Assembly (NCBI GenBank): GCA_934462715.1
Contig: CAKSIJ010000008.1
Span: forward strand, 1-64,000
Reading direction: 5' to 3'
Origin: an uncultured Clostridia bacterium
GTDB lineage: Bacteria > Bacillota > Clostridia > UBA1381
DNA: 64,000 bases
The position numbers and the translations under genes are program-made. The notes beneath the pieces are model-generated. The model saw nothing but the letters and a program-made list of their open reading frames with translations, was not told the origin of the DNA and made no database searches. This document shows positions 36,368 to 46,400 of this stretch, in pieces; positions within the stretch are counted from its first letter, which is position 1, and each line of letters opens with the position of its first letter.

Positions 36368-36712
36368 TCAGCCGGCAGGCCAGCCGAACTGTCTGCCGCC
36401 GGTCAGATGAAAATGCAGATGTCCCACGGTCTGTCCGCCGTCAACGCCGCAATTGTTTATCACTCTGTAGCCGTTTTCGGCAAAGCCGAGCTTCTTTGCT
36501 ATCTTTCCGACAGCCTCCATAGCCTTTGCGGCATATATGCTGTTCTCCGAATTAATCTCGTTCGCCGATTTGATATGAACCTTAGGTATTATCACAACGT
36601 GATAGGGCGCCTGCGGCGCAATATCGTTGAACGCATAAACATATTCGTCCTCATAAACCTTTTCCGACGGGATTTCACCCTTCATTATTTTGCAGAATAA
36701 ACAATCCTCCAT
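36368..36712 (-). CDS. HIT-family nucleotide hydrolase (HinT type)
   Basis: A 114-residue protein from ATG 36712; an ATG at 36724 is in frame but abuts the AAAGGA ribosome site. The histidine triad HLHFHL with His98, His100 and His102 is intact, and Cys4/Cys7 (CLFC) match the zinc-binding start of this subgroup. HinT-type enzymes hydrolyse AMP-lysine-like phosphoramidates. The ends fit the family exactly. Confidence 0.95.
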   Translation of the reverse strand: MEDCLFCKIMKGEIPSEKVYEDEYVYAFNDIAPQAPYHVVIIPKVHIKSANEINSENSIYAAKAMEAVGKIAKKLGFAENGYRVINNCGVDGGQTVGHLHFHLTGGRQFGWPAG

Positions 36713-36757
36713 AATTATAACCATTCCTTTCCGTTATGCCTTTATCGGCTGTTTTTT

Positions 36758-37396
36758 TTATTTGCTTTTTAAACCGAAATACTTACAGTATTCTTTTATT
36801 TCACAGTTCTCGCAATCGGGCTTTCGCGCATTGCAGCGCACCCTTCCGTGATGCACAAGCTGATGGCACAGCTTTAACTGTCTTTGCGGCGGTATAAGCT
36901 TTTTCAAGTCATATTCAATCTTTACCGGATCCTCGCTGTTTACAAGTCCTATTCTGTTTGACAGCCTTATGCAATGAGTATCAACCACAACCGCCGGCTG
37001 CTTGTATACATCTCCCAAAACAAGGTTTGCCGTTTTTCTTCCCGTCCCGGGGAGAGTGAGCAAGTCCTCCATTGTATCGGGTACTTTGCCGTCATATACG
37101 TCAATAAGCCTTTGACAGCAGGCAATTATGTTTTTCGCCTTGTTTCTGTAAAATCCGGCAGAGCGTATATCGTTTTCAAGCTCCACGCGGTCTGCCCTTG
37201 CAAAATCCTCCGCACAGCGGTACTTTTTAAACAGGCTGTCGGTTACTATATTAACCCTCGCGTCGGTACATTGTGCGGATAACTGAGTGGCTATCAGCAT
37301 TTCAAGAGGATTGCTGTAATTAAGAGTACATTTTACGTCCGGATAAATTTTATCGAATATATCCACAACCCTATTTGCCCTTTCGGATTTTTTCAT
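36758..37396 (-). CDS. nth: Endonuclease III
   Basis: A 212-residue DNA glycosylase/AP lyase for oxidised pyrimidines. The helix-hairpin-helix LLTLPGTGRKTANLVL holds the catalytic Lys, VVDTHCIRLSNR holds the catalytic Asp, and the four cysteines Cys188, 195, 198 and 204 (CX6CX2CX5C) bind the 4Fe-4S cluster. Length is typical. Confidence 0.97.
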   Translation of the reverse strand: MKKSERANRVVDIFDKIYPDVKCTLNYSNPLEMLIATQLSAQCTDARVNIVTDSLFKKYRCAEDFARADRVELENDIRSAGFYRNKAKNIIACCQRLIDVYDGKVPDTMEDLLTLPGTGRKTANLVLGDVYKQPAVVVDTHCIRLSNRIGLVNSEDPVKIEYDLKKLIPPQRQLKLCHQLVHHGRVRCNARKPDCENCEIKEYCKYFGLKSK

Positions 37397-37600
37397 GACA
37401 ACCCCTCCGTTCCGATTCTGCCTTTATACTTGTCCGCTATAATATAATATATCAGAAATTCCTCAAAATTGCAATGTTTTTTATAAAAAATTCATTTTTA
37501 TAGGTAAAGATTTTTAATTTTCAATATTTTTATCCTTTTTGCAAACCGTTTTCAATTAATTACTATATGATTAGTGAGAACCTCAAAAAAACACAATTTA

Positions 37601-37632
37601 AAGGGAACATCGCTTTGATTCGGTGTTCCCTT
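37601..37632 (-). terminator. Terminator of the D,D-carboxypeptidase gene
   Basis: AAGGGAACACCG/CGATGTTCCCTT stem, five bases past the stop at 37638, with a downstream T-run (GTTTTTTTG) slightly removed. The stretch 37397-37600 is AT-rich and shows no gene. Confidence 0.7.
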
Positions 37633-37637
37633 GATTT

Positions 37638-39128
37638 TTACTGATTTTCTCTTTCTCCGTTATAGTTCTCTCTGCCTGCGTCAAAATGCTGAAGTCTGCT
37701 TCTTCTGCTTCTTCTCCGTCTTACCTGTATTCTTTTTGCTCTGATTCTCAAAATTATAAATACCGCAAGAACAATTAAAAATACGGGATTCAAAACTATT
37801 TTTATTATCAGATGAATAGCCGCTATTATATAATCCTTATCCACGGAATTTGTTGCTACAAGCTTTGCCGTTCCTATGCTTTCTCCCCTGTATTTGTAAT
37901 TGACCTCGCCGAGAACATCGCCCTTTGCGATAGGTGCGGATATTTTCTTATCGTTATAGCTGATAACGGTTTCTATCTCGTCCTTATTATAGTCAACGGG
38001 GAGAATGTAGTTTACATTATTATCCACCGTCAGCGCAACTCTTACTCCGTCCTTTGCCTCATAAACGCTCGAATCGGAAACAATATCTCCTGCCGAAGCA
38101 ATATCTATATGCTTGAAATTTTCAAAGCCGTATTCAAGCAGACCCTTTGAATCAACAAAGGAATATGCGCCGTTTGCAACCGTTGTTGTGTTTGCGCAGT
38201 TCATCACCACCGAAATCAGCTCTGTGTCTCCGTTTACCGCCGCAGACACAAGACACGAGCCTGCCTCATCGGTATATCCCGTTTTTATTCCTATTGCTTT
38301 ATCATAGTAATAGTTTGCATATCTTCTTCGGCTGATAAGATGATTCGTGCTTGACAAATAGCGTATTTCCTTATACTTGTTTGTCGGCTCAATGGTATAC
38401 ATATCGGTTTTTACTATTTCACGGAATTTATCGATTCTCATCGCATACTGAGCAATTTTAAACAAATCCATTGCCGTAGTGTAGTGATCCGCTTCGTGGA
38501 AGCCATGGGGATTTGCAAAATGAGAGCCTGTTGCTCCGAGCTCCGCCGCCTTTTGATTCATCATGCCGACAAAAGCGTCAAGACTTCCTGCCGTATGCAC
38601 CGCCAGGACGTTTGCCGCATCATTTGCCGAATAAACCAACATTCCGTAAAGCAGCTGTTCAACGGTAAGCTCCTCACCGACAAGTATTCCCATATGAGAG
38701 TGTTTATTGGTTATCGGCGCTATCGCCTCCTGAGATGCGGTAACAACGTCCGACAGCTGATCGTTTTCCAATACCAGTATGGCGGTCAGTATTTTTGTCG
38801 TGCTTGCAGGATACACTCTCGTATCGGCATTTTTTGAAAAGAGTATTTTCCCCGACTGCATATCCGCCAGTACCGCCGACTGCGCATGAGGGGCAGGCTG
38901 CGAAAGGTCGATTTCGGGCGTTGCCTGCGGATTTGCGTTTTCATTGCCCCCGGGCTGCTGAGTTTCCTGTGTGGGAGTCTGCGCCGGTGCTGTGTCTGTA
39001 CTCTCCGGTACGGCAGAAGCTGTCGGCGTGCTTGCAGGTGTTTCTGCCGTCGGTTCTGCCAATGCAGGTATATATGTATTCAATGCAATAAATGCCGAAA
39101 TTATTGCACTCAGTATTCTTTTTTTCAT
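37638..39128 (-). CDS. D-alanyl-D-alanine carboxypeptidase (PBP5/DacF type)
   Basis: A 496-residue exported serine peptidase from ATG 39128, preceded by GGAGGAAAA; the longer open frame upstream is not coding. Signal peptide at 1-25. A Pro/Thr/Ala/Gln linker (about 26-80) precedes the peptidase: SxxK at Ser109-Lys112 (ASTTK), SAN in YSANDAAN, and KTG in GIKTGYTDEAGS. The PBP5-type C-terminal domain and a C-terminal membrane helix (about 455-478) with an Arg-rich tail follow. It trims the terminal D-Ala of peptidoglycan stem peptides. The N-terminal low-complexity linker is unusual for the family. Confidence 0.93.
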   Translation of the reverse strand: MKKRILSAIISAFIALNTYIPALAEPTAETPASTPTASAVPESTDTAPAQTPTQETQQPGGNENANPQATPEIDLSQPAPHAQSAVLADMQSGKILFSKNADTRVYPASTTKILTAILVLENDQLSDVVTASQEAIAPITNKHSHMGILVGEELTVEQLLYGMLVYSANDAANVLAVHTAGSLDAFVGMMNQKAAELGATGSHFANPHGFHEADHYTTAMDLFKIAQYAMRIDKFREIVKTDMYTIEPTNKYKEIRYLSSTNHLISRRRYANYYYDKAIGIKTGYTDEAGSCLVSAAVNGDTELISVVMNCANTTTVANGAYSFVDSKGLLEYGFENFKHIDIASAGDIVSDSSVYEAKDGVRVALTVDNNVNYILPVDYNKDEIETVISYNDKKISAPIAKGDVLGEVNYKYRGESIGTAKLVATNSVDKDYIIAAIHLIIKIVLNPVFLIVLAVFIILRIRAKRIQVRRRRSRRSRLQHFDAGRENYNGERENQ

Positions 39129-39352
39129 TTTTTCCTCCGATTCGGTTATAATTAACGCTTGATTTAACTTGATTAAATGTGTGCATAAACGCACAAAAAC
39201 AATATAAAGCCGATAATAGAATAATGAAATTACAATCAAAAAAATCAATACATTTTACGATTAACGGTAAAAAACCGTTCTGTCAGTTTTTAATACTTAT
39301 TCTATTATACATAAGTTTTTGAAATTTTGCAATAAAAAATTGAAAAAAGTAT

Positions 39353-39380
39353 GGAAATATTCATAATTTTTTGATATAAT
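39353..39380 (+). promoter_or_regulatory. Promoter of the second two-component operon
   Basis: TGGAAA, 17-base spacer, TATAAT, with the start codon at 39423 about 40 bases downstream. Confidence 0.6.
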
Positions 39381-39422
39381 AGTAGCAATGAGCTTATTCT
39401 GAAGAAAGGAATGGTTGTTGTA

Positions 39423-40109
39423 ATGAAAATACTTGTTGTAGATGACGAAAAACTGTTAGTTAAAGGAATCAAATATAATCTGGAGCATGAGGGCTACCAG
39501 GTTCTTACGGCATTTGACGGAGAAGAAGCCGTACGTCTTGCGCATGACCCGAGCGTTGATTTGATTCTTTTGGATATAATGCTGCCCAAAATGGATGGTC
39601 TTACCGTTTGCCGAAACATCAGGGGCTTTTCAAATGTGCCGATAATAATGCTTTCGGCAAAAAGCGAGGATATAGATAAAATTCTTGGTCTTGAATACGG
39701 TGCGGACGATTACGTTACAAAGCCCTTTAACATAAGAGAGGTAACATCAAGAATCAAAGCGATATTAAGGAGAGTAACTCCGAGAGAAAAGGCGAACGAA
39801 ACCGGGGATATGCTTGTTTCGGGAGATATTACGCTCGATTATAATTTCAGACGTGTTTTAATCGGTGATAGGCGCATCGAGCTTACCAGCAAGGAGTTTG
39901 ACCTGCTCGAACTGTTTGTTAAAAATCCCGGAAAGGTTTATACAAGAGAAAATCTTTTGGACATCGCATGGGGCTTTGATTATCCCGGAGATGTCAGAAC
40001 CGTTGACGTTCACATCAGACGGCTCAGAGAGAAAATCGAAAATAATCCGGCAGAACCGGATTATATAAAGACAAAATGGGGTGTTGGATATTATTACAAA
40101 AAAGATTAA
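39423..40109 (+). CDS. OmpR-family response regulator
   Basis: A 228-residue regulator from ATG 39423 (MKILVVDDEKLL); the GTG-rich stretch before it holds only the ribosome site. Receiver with phospho-acceptor Asp51 in LLDIMLPKMDG and KPF lysine; winged-helix domain at about 130-228 ending IKTKWGVGYYY. It is close to the YycF/PhoP branch. It overlaps the kinase gene by 29 bases. Unlike most of the window it is on the plus strand. Confidence 0.94.
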   Translation: MKILVVDDEKLLVKGIKYNLEHEGYQVLTAFDGEEAVRLAHDPSVDLILLDIMLPKMDGLTVCRNIRGFSNVPIIMLSAKSEDIDKILGLEYGADDYVTKPFNIREVTSRIKAILRRVTPREKANETGDMLVSGDITLDYNFRRVLIGDRRIELTSKEFDLLELFVKNPGKVYTRENLLDIAWGFDYPGDVRTVDVHIRRLREKIENNPAEPDYIKTKWGVGYYYKKD

Positions 40110-41541
40110 AAAGTTTTTCTATTCAATGCGCTGGTCGATGATGGCGACATACATTGTCGTGATAGTCACAACTTTGATTTTGATGAGCATATACATTATC
40201 GGCGTGCTTGACGAAAACCTTTATGAAAACGAACAGATAAAGCTGTTTACCAAAGCAAATATGATTTCCGATACCGTATCGGAATACATACCTGTTGAAA
40301 ACACGGTAGCAATCGAGGATTCAATAAATCAGCTTCTGATGGGAACGGGGATAAGAGGAATTGTCGTAAATCCGTCATATAAGGTTATATCCGATTCAAA
40401 CAACGAGCTTGCCGGAAAGGTTTTAATGCGCGACATTATAAAATCCGCCTCGGAGGGCGAACAGGCGCATACCGTACTCAAAGACGATAACCTTGGCATA
40501 AACATGATGACGGTTGCCGTTCCGGTTAAGCAAAAGGGCGGCAGCAACATTACCGCCGTTATTTATCTTGTCGGCTCACTGTCGGACATTGACAAAACCG
40601 TAGGCAACGTAAAAATGAATCTTTTCCTTTTCTCCGGACTTATTTCGGTGCTTATTGCATTTTTAAGCTATGGAATGTCATATATCGTCACCTCTCCGGT
40701 TGATGAATTTATCGAAGCGGCAAGAGAAATATCAAAGGGCAACTTTGACAAAAGGGTAAAGGTCAAGGGACACGATGAATTTGCGCAGCTTGCCATGACC
40801 ATGAATTACATGACCTCGGAGCTTGGAAATCTTGAGGATAACAGAAAAAAATTTATTTCTGACGCATCTCACGAGCTGAAAACTCCACTTGCCACAATAA
40901 AACTGATATGCGACAGCATCGTAACGACAAAGGATCCCGACCCCGAAATGCTCAAAGACTTTCTCGGTGATCTGAGCGAGGAGGTTGACAGACTTTCCAG
41001 AATCGTCGAAAGACTTTTGAAGCTTACAAAGCTTGATTCGGGCAAAAATGTTCCAAGACTTGTGCAGACCGACATTTGTATGCTTGTAAACACGGTGGTA
41101 AAAAAGCTTACTCCCAATGCAAACGCAAAGGAAATTGTGCTTTATACCGACTACAAAATAGAAAATCCGCCCGCTCTCATGCTCGATTACGACAGAATCT
41201 GGGAGGCGGTTTACAACATCTGCGACAATGCCATAAAATACACCGGCGAGGGCGGATTTGTTAAGCTCGGTCTTTCAAAGGAGGGCAAAAACATAGTAAT
41301 ACAGATAGAGGACAACGGTCCCGGAATACCGATTGAGGAGCAAGAGCACGTTTTTGACAGGTTCTACCGTCTTGACGATTCCAGAGCGAGAGAAACCGGC
41401 GGAACGGGACTCGGACTTGCTATAGCGAAAGAAGCGGTGCTTCTGCACGGCGGAACAATAAAGCTTTCAAGTGAGCCGGGAATGGGATGTGTATTTTCGG
41501 TTTATCTTCCGATGAACATAGAAAACGAAAGCCCCAATTAA
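40081..41541 (+). CDS. Sensor histidine kinase
   Basis: A 486-residue membrane kinase; the GTG at 40081 is the likely start, inside the regulator gene, though a downstream ATG is possible. Helix 1 at about 18-40, extracytoplasmic domain to about 178, helix 2 at about 182-205, HAMP to about 255, HisKA with His264 in SDASHELKTPLATIK, and HATPase with NAIKYTGEGG, DNGPGIPIEEQ and GTGLGLAIAK. It lacks a cytoplasmic PAS, unlike WalK. It probably phosphorylates the regulator just upstream. Confidence 0.93.
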   Translation: MLDIITKKIKKFFYSMRWSMMATYIVVIVTTLILMSIYIIGVLDENLYENEQIKLFTKANMISDTVSEYIPVENTVAIEDSINQLLMGTGIRGIVVNPSYKVISDSNNELAGKVLMRDIIKSASEGEQAHTVLKDDNLGINMMTVAVPVKQKGGSNITAVIYLVGSLSDIDKTVGNVKMNLFLFSGLISVLIAFLSYGMSYIVTSPVDEFIEAAREISKGNFDKRVKVKGHDEFAQLAMTMNYMTSELGNLEDNRKKFISDASHELKTPLATIKLICDSIVTTKDPDPEMLKDFLGDLSEEVDRLSRIVERLLKLTKLDSGKNVPRLVQTDICMLVNTVVKKLTPNANAKEIVLYTDYKIENPPALMLDYDRIWEAVYNICDNAIKYTGEGGFVKLGLSKEGKNIVIQIEDNGPGIPIEEQEHVFDRFYRLDDSRARETGGTGLGLAIAKEAVLLHGGTIKLSSEPGMGCVFSVYLPMNIENESPN

Positions 41542-41666
41542 TTATATCAGCATAATATATTGCTTGGTTTTGCACTTATTTGTTAAAAATGCGTATTTTA
41601 AGTGTGAAAAATATAAACAAAATGTAAACAATAACTAATTTTAATAGTTTTGTAATATCTATGCTG

Positions 41667-41672
41667 TATAAT
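41667..41672 (+). promoter_or_regulatory. Extended -10 promoter of the GerMN gene
   Basis: TGTATAAT-type extended -10 about 70 bases before the start at 41742; the -35 region is poor. Confidence 0.35.
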
Positions 41673-41741
41673 TGTTTGGTAATTGTTAAGCTCGGCTTTG
41701 CGATTGCCTTGCATAATTGCCGAATATGGAGGTTACTGCGT

Positions 41742-42674
41742 ATGACACGAAAAAGACTCGTTATCAGTTTTATATCCGCCGCTGTAATAATTATATCCAC
41801 AATTTTTATTATAAATTTTGAACGTGCTGATAATAACAATGAAACAAAAAACATAGATTTATATTTTTTCAACGATACCTACACATCAATCGTATCGGAG
41901 GAAAGAAAAATCACTCCGTCTGCGGAGATACCGCCCGAAAGAGCCGTTTTAAACGCACTCTTTGACGGTCCGACAGACAGCAAGCTGAAGCCGATATTTG
42001 AAAAAAATACCGCACTTCTTTCAATGAAAAAAAATCACAGAGAACTTACACTTGATTTTTCCGACACCTTTAAAACAGAGGATTCGTCAAAATGCTTTCT
42101 TGCGACCTATGCAGTTGTAAAATCAATGTGCCAGATTTCGGGAATCGAGAGAGTTCTGGTTACGGTAAACGGAGAAAAAATAAGCGATTCCGAGGGCAAC
42201 GAAATAGGCTTTTTATCGGACAAGGATATAGACCTTGTAAGCGACACCGTAACAAAGGATTCAAAGAACATCACGCTGTATTTTCCCGATAAAAGCTCTG
42301 ATAAGCTTCTTTCGGAGCAAAGAAAAATAAAAATCAGCGATACGGTTCCGATTGAGCAGTACGTTGTAAACGAGCTTATAAAGGGTCCTCAGTCGGACAA
42401 ATCGAGGAGCCTTCTCTCAGCCGACACCGAGCTGATTTCGGCGCAAACAACCGACAATACCTGCTTTGTTAACTTCAAATCCGGATTTACAGAAAAAAAT
42501 TCGGGCGATTCGGTTAATGAAAAGCTGATAATCTATTCTATCGTTGATTCATTATGCGAGCTGAAGGACATAAATTACGTTCAGTTTCTGGTTGACGGCA
42601 AAAAAACCGATAAATTCGGCTCAATAGATATTTCGGGATTTTTTGTTGCGGATAAAAAAATAATTGCAGGTTAA
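41742..42674 (+). CDS. Membrane-anchored protein with two GerMN domains
   Basis: A 310-residue protein from ATG 41742 with GGAGG eight bases upstream; the frame open to 41661 is upstream leader. One N-terminal membrane helix (about 5-25) with no lipobox Cys, unlike most GerM proteins, which are lipoproteins. Two GerMN repeats follow (about 38-165 and 175-300), each with the IPPERAVLNALFDGP or VPIEQYVVNELIKGP pattern and a later FSDTF/FKSGF segment. GerM in Bacillus works in sporulation and germination envelope assembly; linked to a two-component pair it may instead act in vegetative wall sensing. Confidence 0.85.
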   Translation: MTRKRLVISFISAAVIIISTIFIINFERADNNNETKNIDLYFFNDTYTSIVSEERKITPSAEIPPERAVLNALFDGPTDSKLKPIFEKNTALLSMKKNHRELTLDFSDTFKTEDSSKCFLATYAVVKSMCQISGIERVLVTVNGEKISDSEGNEIGFLSDKDIDLVSDTVTKDSKNITLYFPDKSSDKLLSEQRKIKISDTVPIEQYVVNELIKGPQSDKSRSLLSADTELISAQTTDNTCFVNFKSGFTEKNSGDSVNEKLIIYSIVDSLCELKDINYVQFLVDGKKTDKFGSIDISGFFVADKKIIAG

Positions 42675-42718
42675 AACAAAATTTTCTTACTAAACAACAG
42701 TCACGGAGGAATGAAAAA

Positions 42719-43390
42719 ATGATTAAAAGCATTGCGGAAAAAATAGTATCGGGAAAACCGGTAAAGGCTGTTTTTTTCGGCGACAGTATAACTGAGGGAT
42801 TTTTTAACACCTCAACGCCCGACCCTGAATCGGTTTATCACAAAAAGCTCTCGGATAAAATTAAAAAGTTTTTCCCCGATTCAAAATTTGAGGTAATCAA
42901 TGCCGGTATCGGCGGAAATTCATCTCCGGACGGGCTTAATCGAATGGAAAAGGACGTTTTGGCTCATTCTCCCGACCTTGTAAGCGTATGCTTCGGTCTG
43001 AACGATTCAAACGGTACGTTGGAAACATACATACAGACTCTTACGGAAATATTTAAAAAGCTTCGTGCAGCCGATATTCAAATAATGTTTATGACCCCTA
43101 ATATGCTGAACACGGCTGTATCGGAGGATACGGCGGATTCTTTAAAAGAATATGCCGCAAAAACAGCAGATTATCAGAACAGCGGAAAAATGGACGGATT
43201 TATGGCTTCCGCAGTTAAGCTTTGCGGCGAATACTCGATTCCCGTGTGCGACTGCTACTCAAAATGGAAACAGCTCCGCTCACTCGGAGTTGATACGAAC
43301 AAGCTGCTTTCAAACAGGATAAATCACCCGATCGCTCAAATGCACGAATTGTTTGCGGACTCGCTGTTTGAAACAATATTTTGGAACTGA
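42719..43390 (+). CDS. SGNH/GDSL-type hydrolase
   Basis: A 223-residue cytoplasmic protein of the SGNH esterase fold: block I FFGDSITEG with the nucleophile Ser, block II GIGGNSS, block III GLND, and a late block V NHPIAQMHELF with the catalytic Asp/His-type pair. Such enzymes deacetylate sugars or cleave lipids. No secretion signal, so the substrate is internal. Confidence 0.88.
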   Translation: MIKSIAEKIVSGKPVKAVFFGDSITEGFFNTSTPDPESVYHKKLSDKIKKFFPDSKFEVINAGIGGNSSPDGLNRMEKDVLAHSPDLVSVCFGLNDSNGTLETYIQTLTEIFKKLRAADIQIMFMTPNMLNTAVSEDTADSLKEYAAKTADYQNSGKMDGFMASAVKLCGEYSIPVCDCYSKWKQLRSLGVDTNKLLSNRINHPIAQMHELFADSLFETIFWN

Positions 43391-43401
43391 TTCATTGCAA
43401 A

Positions 43402-43435
43402 AAACGGATTGAAGCACTTAAGCTCCAATCCGTTT
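43402..43435. terminator. Shared convergent terminator
   Basis: AAACGGATTG/CAATCCGTTT stem lies between the SGNH gene (+) and the SLH gene (-), with A- and T-rich flanks, so it can end both transcripts. Confidence 0.75.
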
Positions 43436-43441
43436 ATTTAT

Positions 43442-46400
43442 TTACCTGTAAATAACAACCGTATTAAGCTCCGCCGATTTCCATATCATTGCGGCACTGT
43501 CGCCCGCCTTAACATCTTCAAATGCGGCAGGCTTTACCTTTGAGTTTTCGCATACATAGTACGCTGCGCCGTTTTTAATTACCGGTCTTGAATAGTTATT
43601 GCTGTTGAAAACAAATATACTGCCTGTTTTCCTTGTTATTCCGGTATATGCAAGGGTCATGTCGGTAGACGGTATGGTTCCCCAATACCACCCTCTCGGC
43701 GAGGTTGCGTAGTATTCCTGACCCGGTACATATTTAAATATCAGCTTAAATTCCTTTATATATCCCTCGGAATCAACGTCATATGCGATTATATCACCCG
43801 GCTTAAGGTCGGTAATCAATGTGTTTTCATTTCTGAACCAATACGCTGCTGTCGAATCGCATTTCATATTCAGGTCGGTTGCCCTTGTGGTTATAAGCTG
43901 TGAGCCTTGATACATTTCTATTTCAGTGCACACATTGTCCTTTTCATCAACGGCGGTTCTCACGTCGGTAACAACGCTGCACGGCAGATCGTATCCTCTT
44001 TGTATGTTTCCTATTACAAGAAGCTTTACTTTAAATTCCTCGTCAACATCATAGATTCTGCTTTCGTAATAATCGTCCCACCTTAACGAGCCCTGCGAAA
44101 CCGTCTGATACGAATCCATATCGAGGCTGTTTCCGAAAAGATTAAGGATTTTTGTGTCTGCCGTTATACGGTACTTGGAATTCATCAGTCCGGAATAATA
44201 GTACGCCGTTTCGTCCTTGACGGCAGAATCATAGAAGCATGAAAACTCCGTATTGCGCTCCGGCAGGTCGCAGCTTAAAGAATTTCGGGCAAATTTAAGC
44301 TCCTTAATTTCTCCGTCCTCATTCATTTTATAACGCACCGCCGTACCGTATCTTGTGATTTTTGACGGATTATTTTTATCGGCTATCTTAGATTGCGAGA
44401 GTATCTCATCAATCACAGCCGAAAGTCCCTTATAGTTTGATTTTGAATATTTTATTTTCGTTTTGTCCGAAAAATATACGTTAATACCGTTTTGCGCGAT
44501 AAATTTACCCTTACCGTTTTCAAAGGTGAACATTTTAAAGTATACCGTTTCGTCCTCCTCGTCATAGCCTGCTTTAATCAGATACGCATAATCCTCGGAC
44601 GTAAGTGCCTTTATATACGCTGCGGTATAATTAAAATCAAAATAAATCACAAGGCTGTCCGACACAAAATATTTGCTTAAGTCTATATCCTCAGAGGTAT
44701 CGTATCTGTCACGTCCGACAACTATTTCATTTTTTCGGACTGTTTTCAGCCGACCCCTCACAGGCTCAATATCCGATACCGTTATGATTGTATATGCGTC
44801 GGTGCTTTTCGGACTGCTTACGCTCAGAATGTCATTTTCCCTTACATCTTCAACGGTAATTTCCTTTCCGCTTTTCATAAGAATTACATTATCATTCTCA
44901 TCATCAAGCTTTAGAACTTCTTTTCCGAGCTTGTCATAAATAATTCCGTTTGAAGCGGAAACCGTATCAACAACATAATTCACATAGCAATCAACCTTTA
45001 TGACATCGGGCAAGGCTGAATTATTATTGTAAATTAACGTAACCGTTCCGTTTTTTATATCAAATATATCCTCAGGTGCGGATTTGAGCATTGTGTAGAA
45101 CTGACCGTTATAGATTACAGCGGCGGACGGATTTAATTTTTGCGTGTTTTCCTTTTTGTAATCCTCCGATTTTAAATAGCTTAATCTGTCCTTGCTGTGT
45201 TCTCCGCTTAACTGTGACGCTTTTATTTTTATTTCTTTAGTTTTATAAGGAGCAATATATATGATGTTTCCGTTATTATCATCATCCGGAAATTCCGCAT
45301 AGCATACAATATTTATACCGAGCAAATCCTTGCAGTTACCGCCGTAAACAAGCGTTTTATCACCTGTTTTTATCTGATTTCTGTCAAGAGTAAGCGGTTT
45401 GTTTTCATCTGCACAGCCGAATCCCGTTTCGCTGACAATGCCTATTATTTTTTCCGCAGAAAATGTGTCTTTAAGAAAACTTCCCGATTTTTCCGCAGTA
45501 AACACAGCTCCGCTGCTTCCCTTTATTTTCAGCCTGTCCGCTGTAAGGGCATTTAACAAAAGTCTTGAAGCGTTATACCGGTCGATAGAATTATCAGAAA
45601 AATTAACGCCTTTGGTCAGACCTGTTGAATCGGCTAATCTGTATATTTCACCCTTATTATCCGAAACTGCATAGCCTAAAATTTTTATCAAAGCTTTTTG
45701 CATTTCTTCGGGATTAACAGGCGCTTCGGCTTGCATATCCGCATTTTCGGTATATCCGTCCTTTTTCGCCTGTGAGATGTATTTTTCAAATTCAATGCTT
45801 TCCGCTTGATTTTCCGATTTTCCCGGTTCGATACCTATAATTTTATACAAAGCATAATAAAATTCGCCTACCGTGAAAGGACTGCTTCCTCTGAACGTGG
45901 AATCCGAATATCCGTTTACGATACCAAAGCCGTTAACCACACCGCAGGCTTCGGCAAATCCACTGTCAATATCGGTGAAAGTCTTTATTTTATCGGTTAA
46001 CCGTGCGTCCTCCGAATAGATAACCTCCGGATTATCCCAACCCATCTGCGCACAGCAGACAGATGTATTATCGCTGAAAATGCCGTACAGGCTGCCACTT
46101 ACCTCCGAATCCCTTACCCTCAGAATTTCCGAGGAATTGATTTTGAAAGAAATTTCATTTCCTTTGACAAAAGCCGAATAATCGTAATACTTTCCGCTTA
46201 GAGCCTTATAATCAGTCTCAGCAATAGTTTTTTCTCTGCCGTTTTTGTTCAGTCTGATATAGGCCTTTTTGCCGTCTGTTCCGAGATAATATCCGTTTTT
46301 TTCTCCGTCCGAGCAGATTATAATACCTGTTTCTCCGTCCGCAAAGGAATCTGCACAGATACGTGCCGTAAAGCTGTTATCCGAAACACCGTCCGCTTCG

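Noticed and set aside
39129..39248. N-terminal extension of the D,D-carboxypeptidase
   Set aside because: No ribosome site upstream; GGAGG lies directly before ATG 39128, which opens a normal signal peptide.
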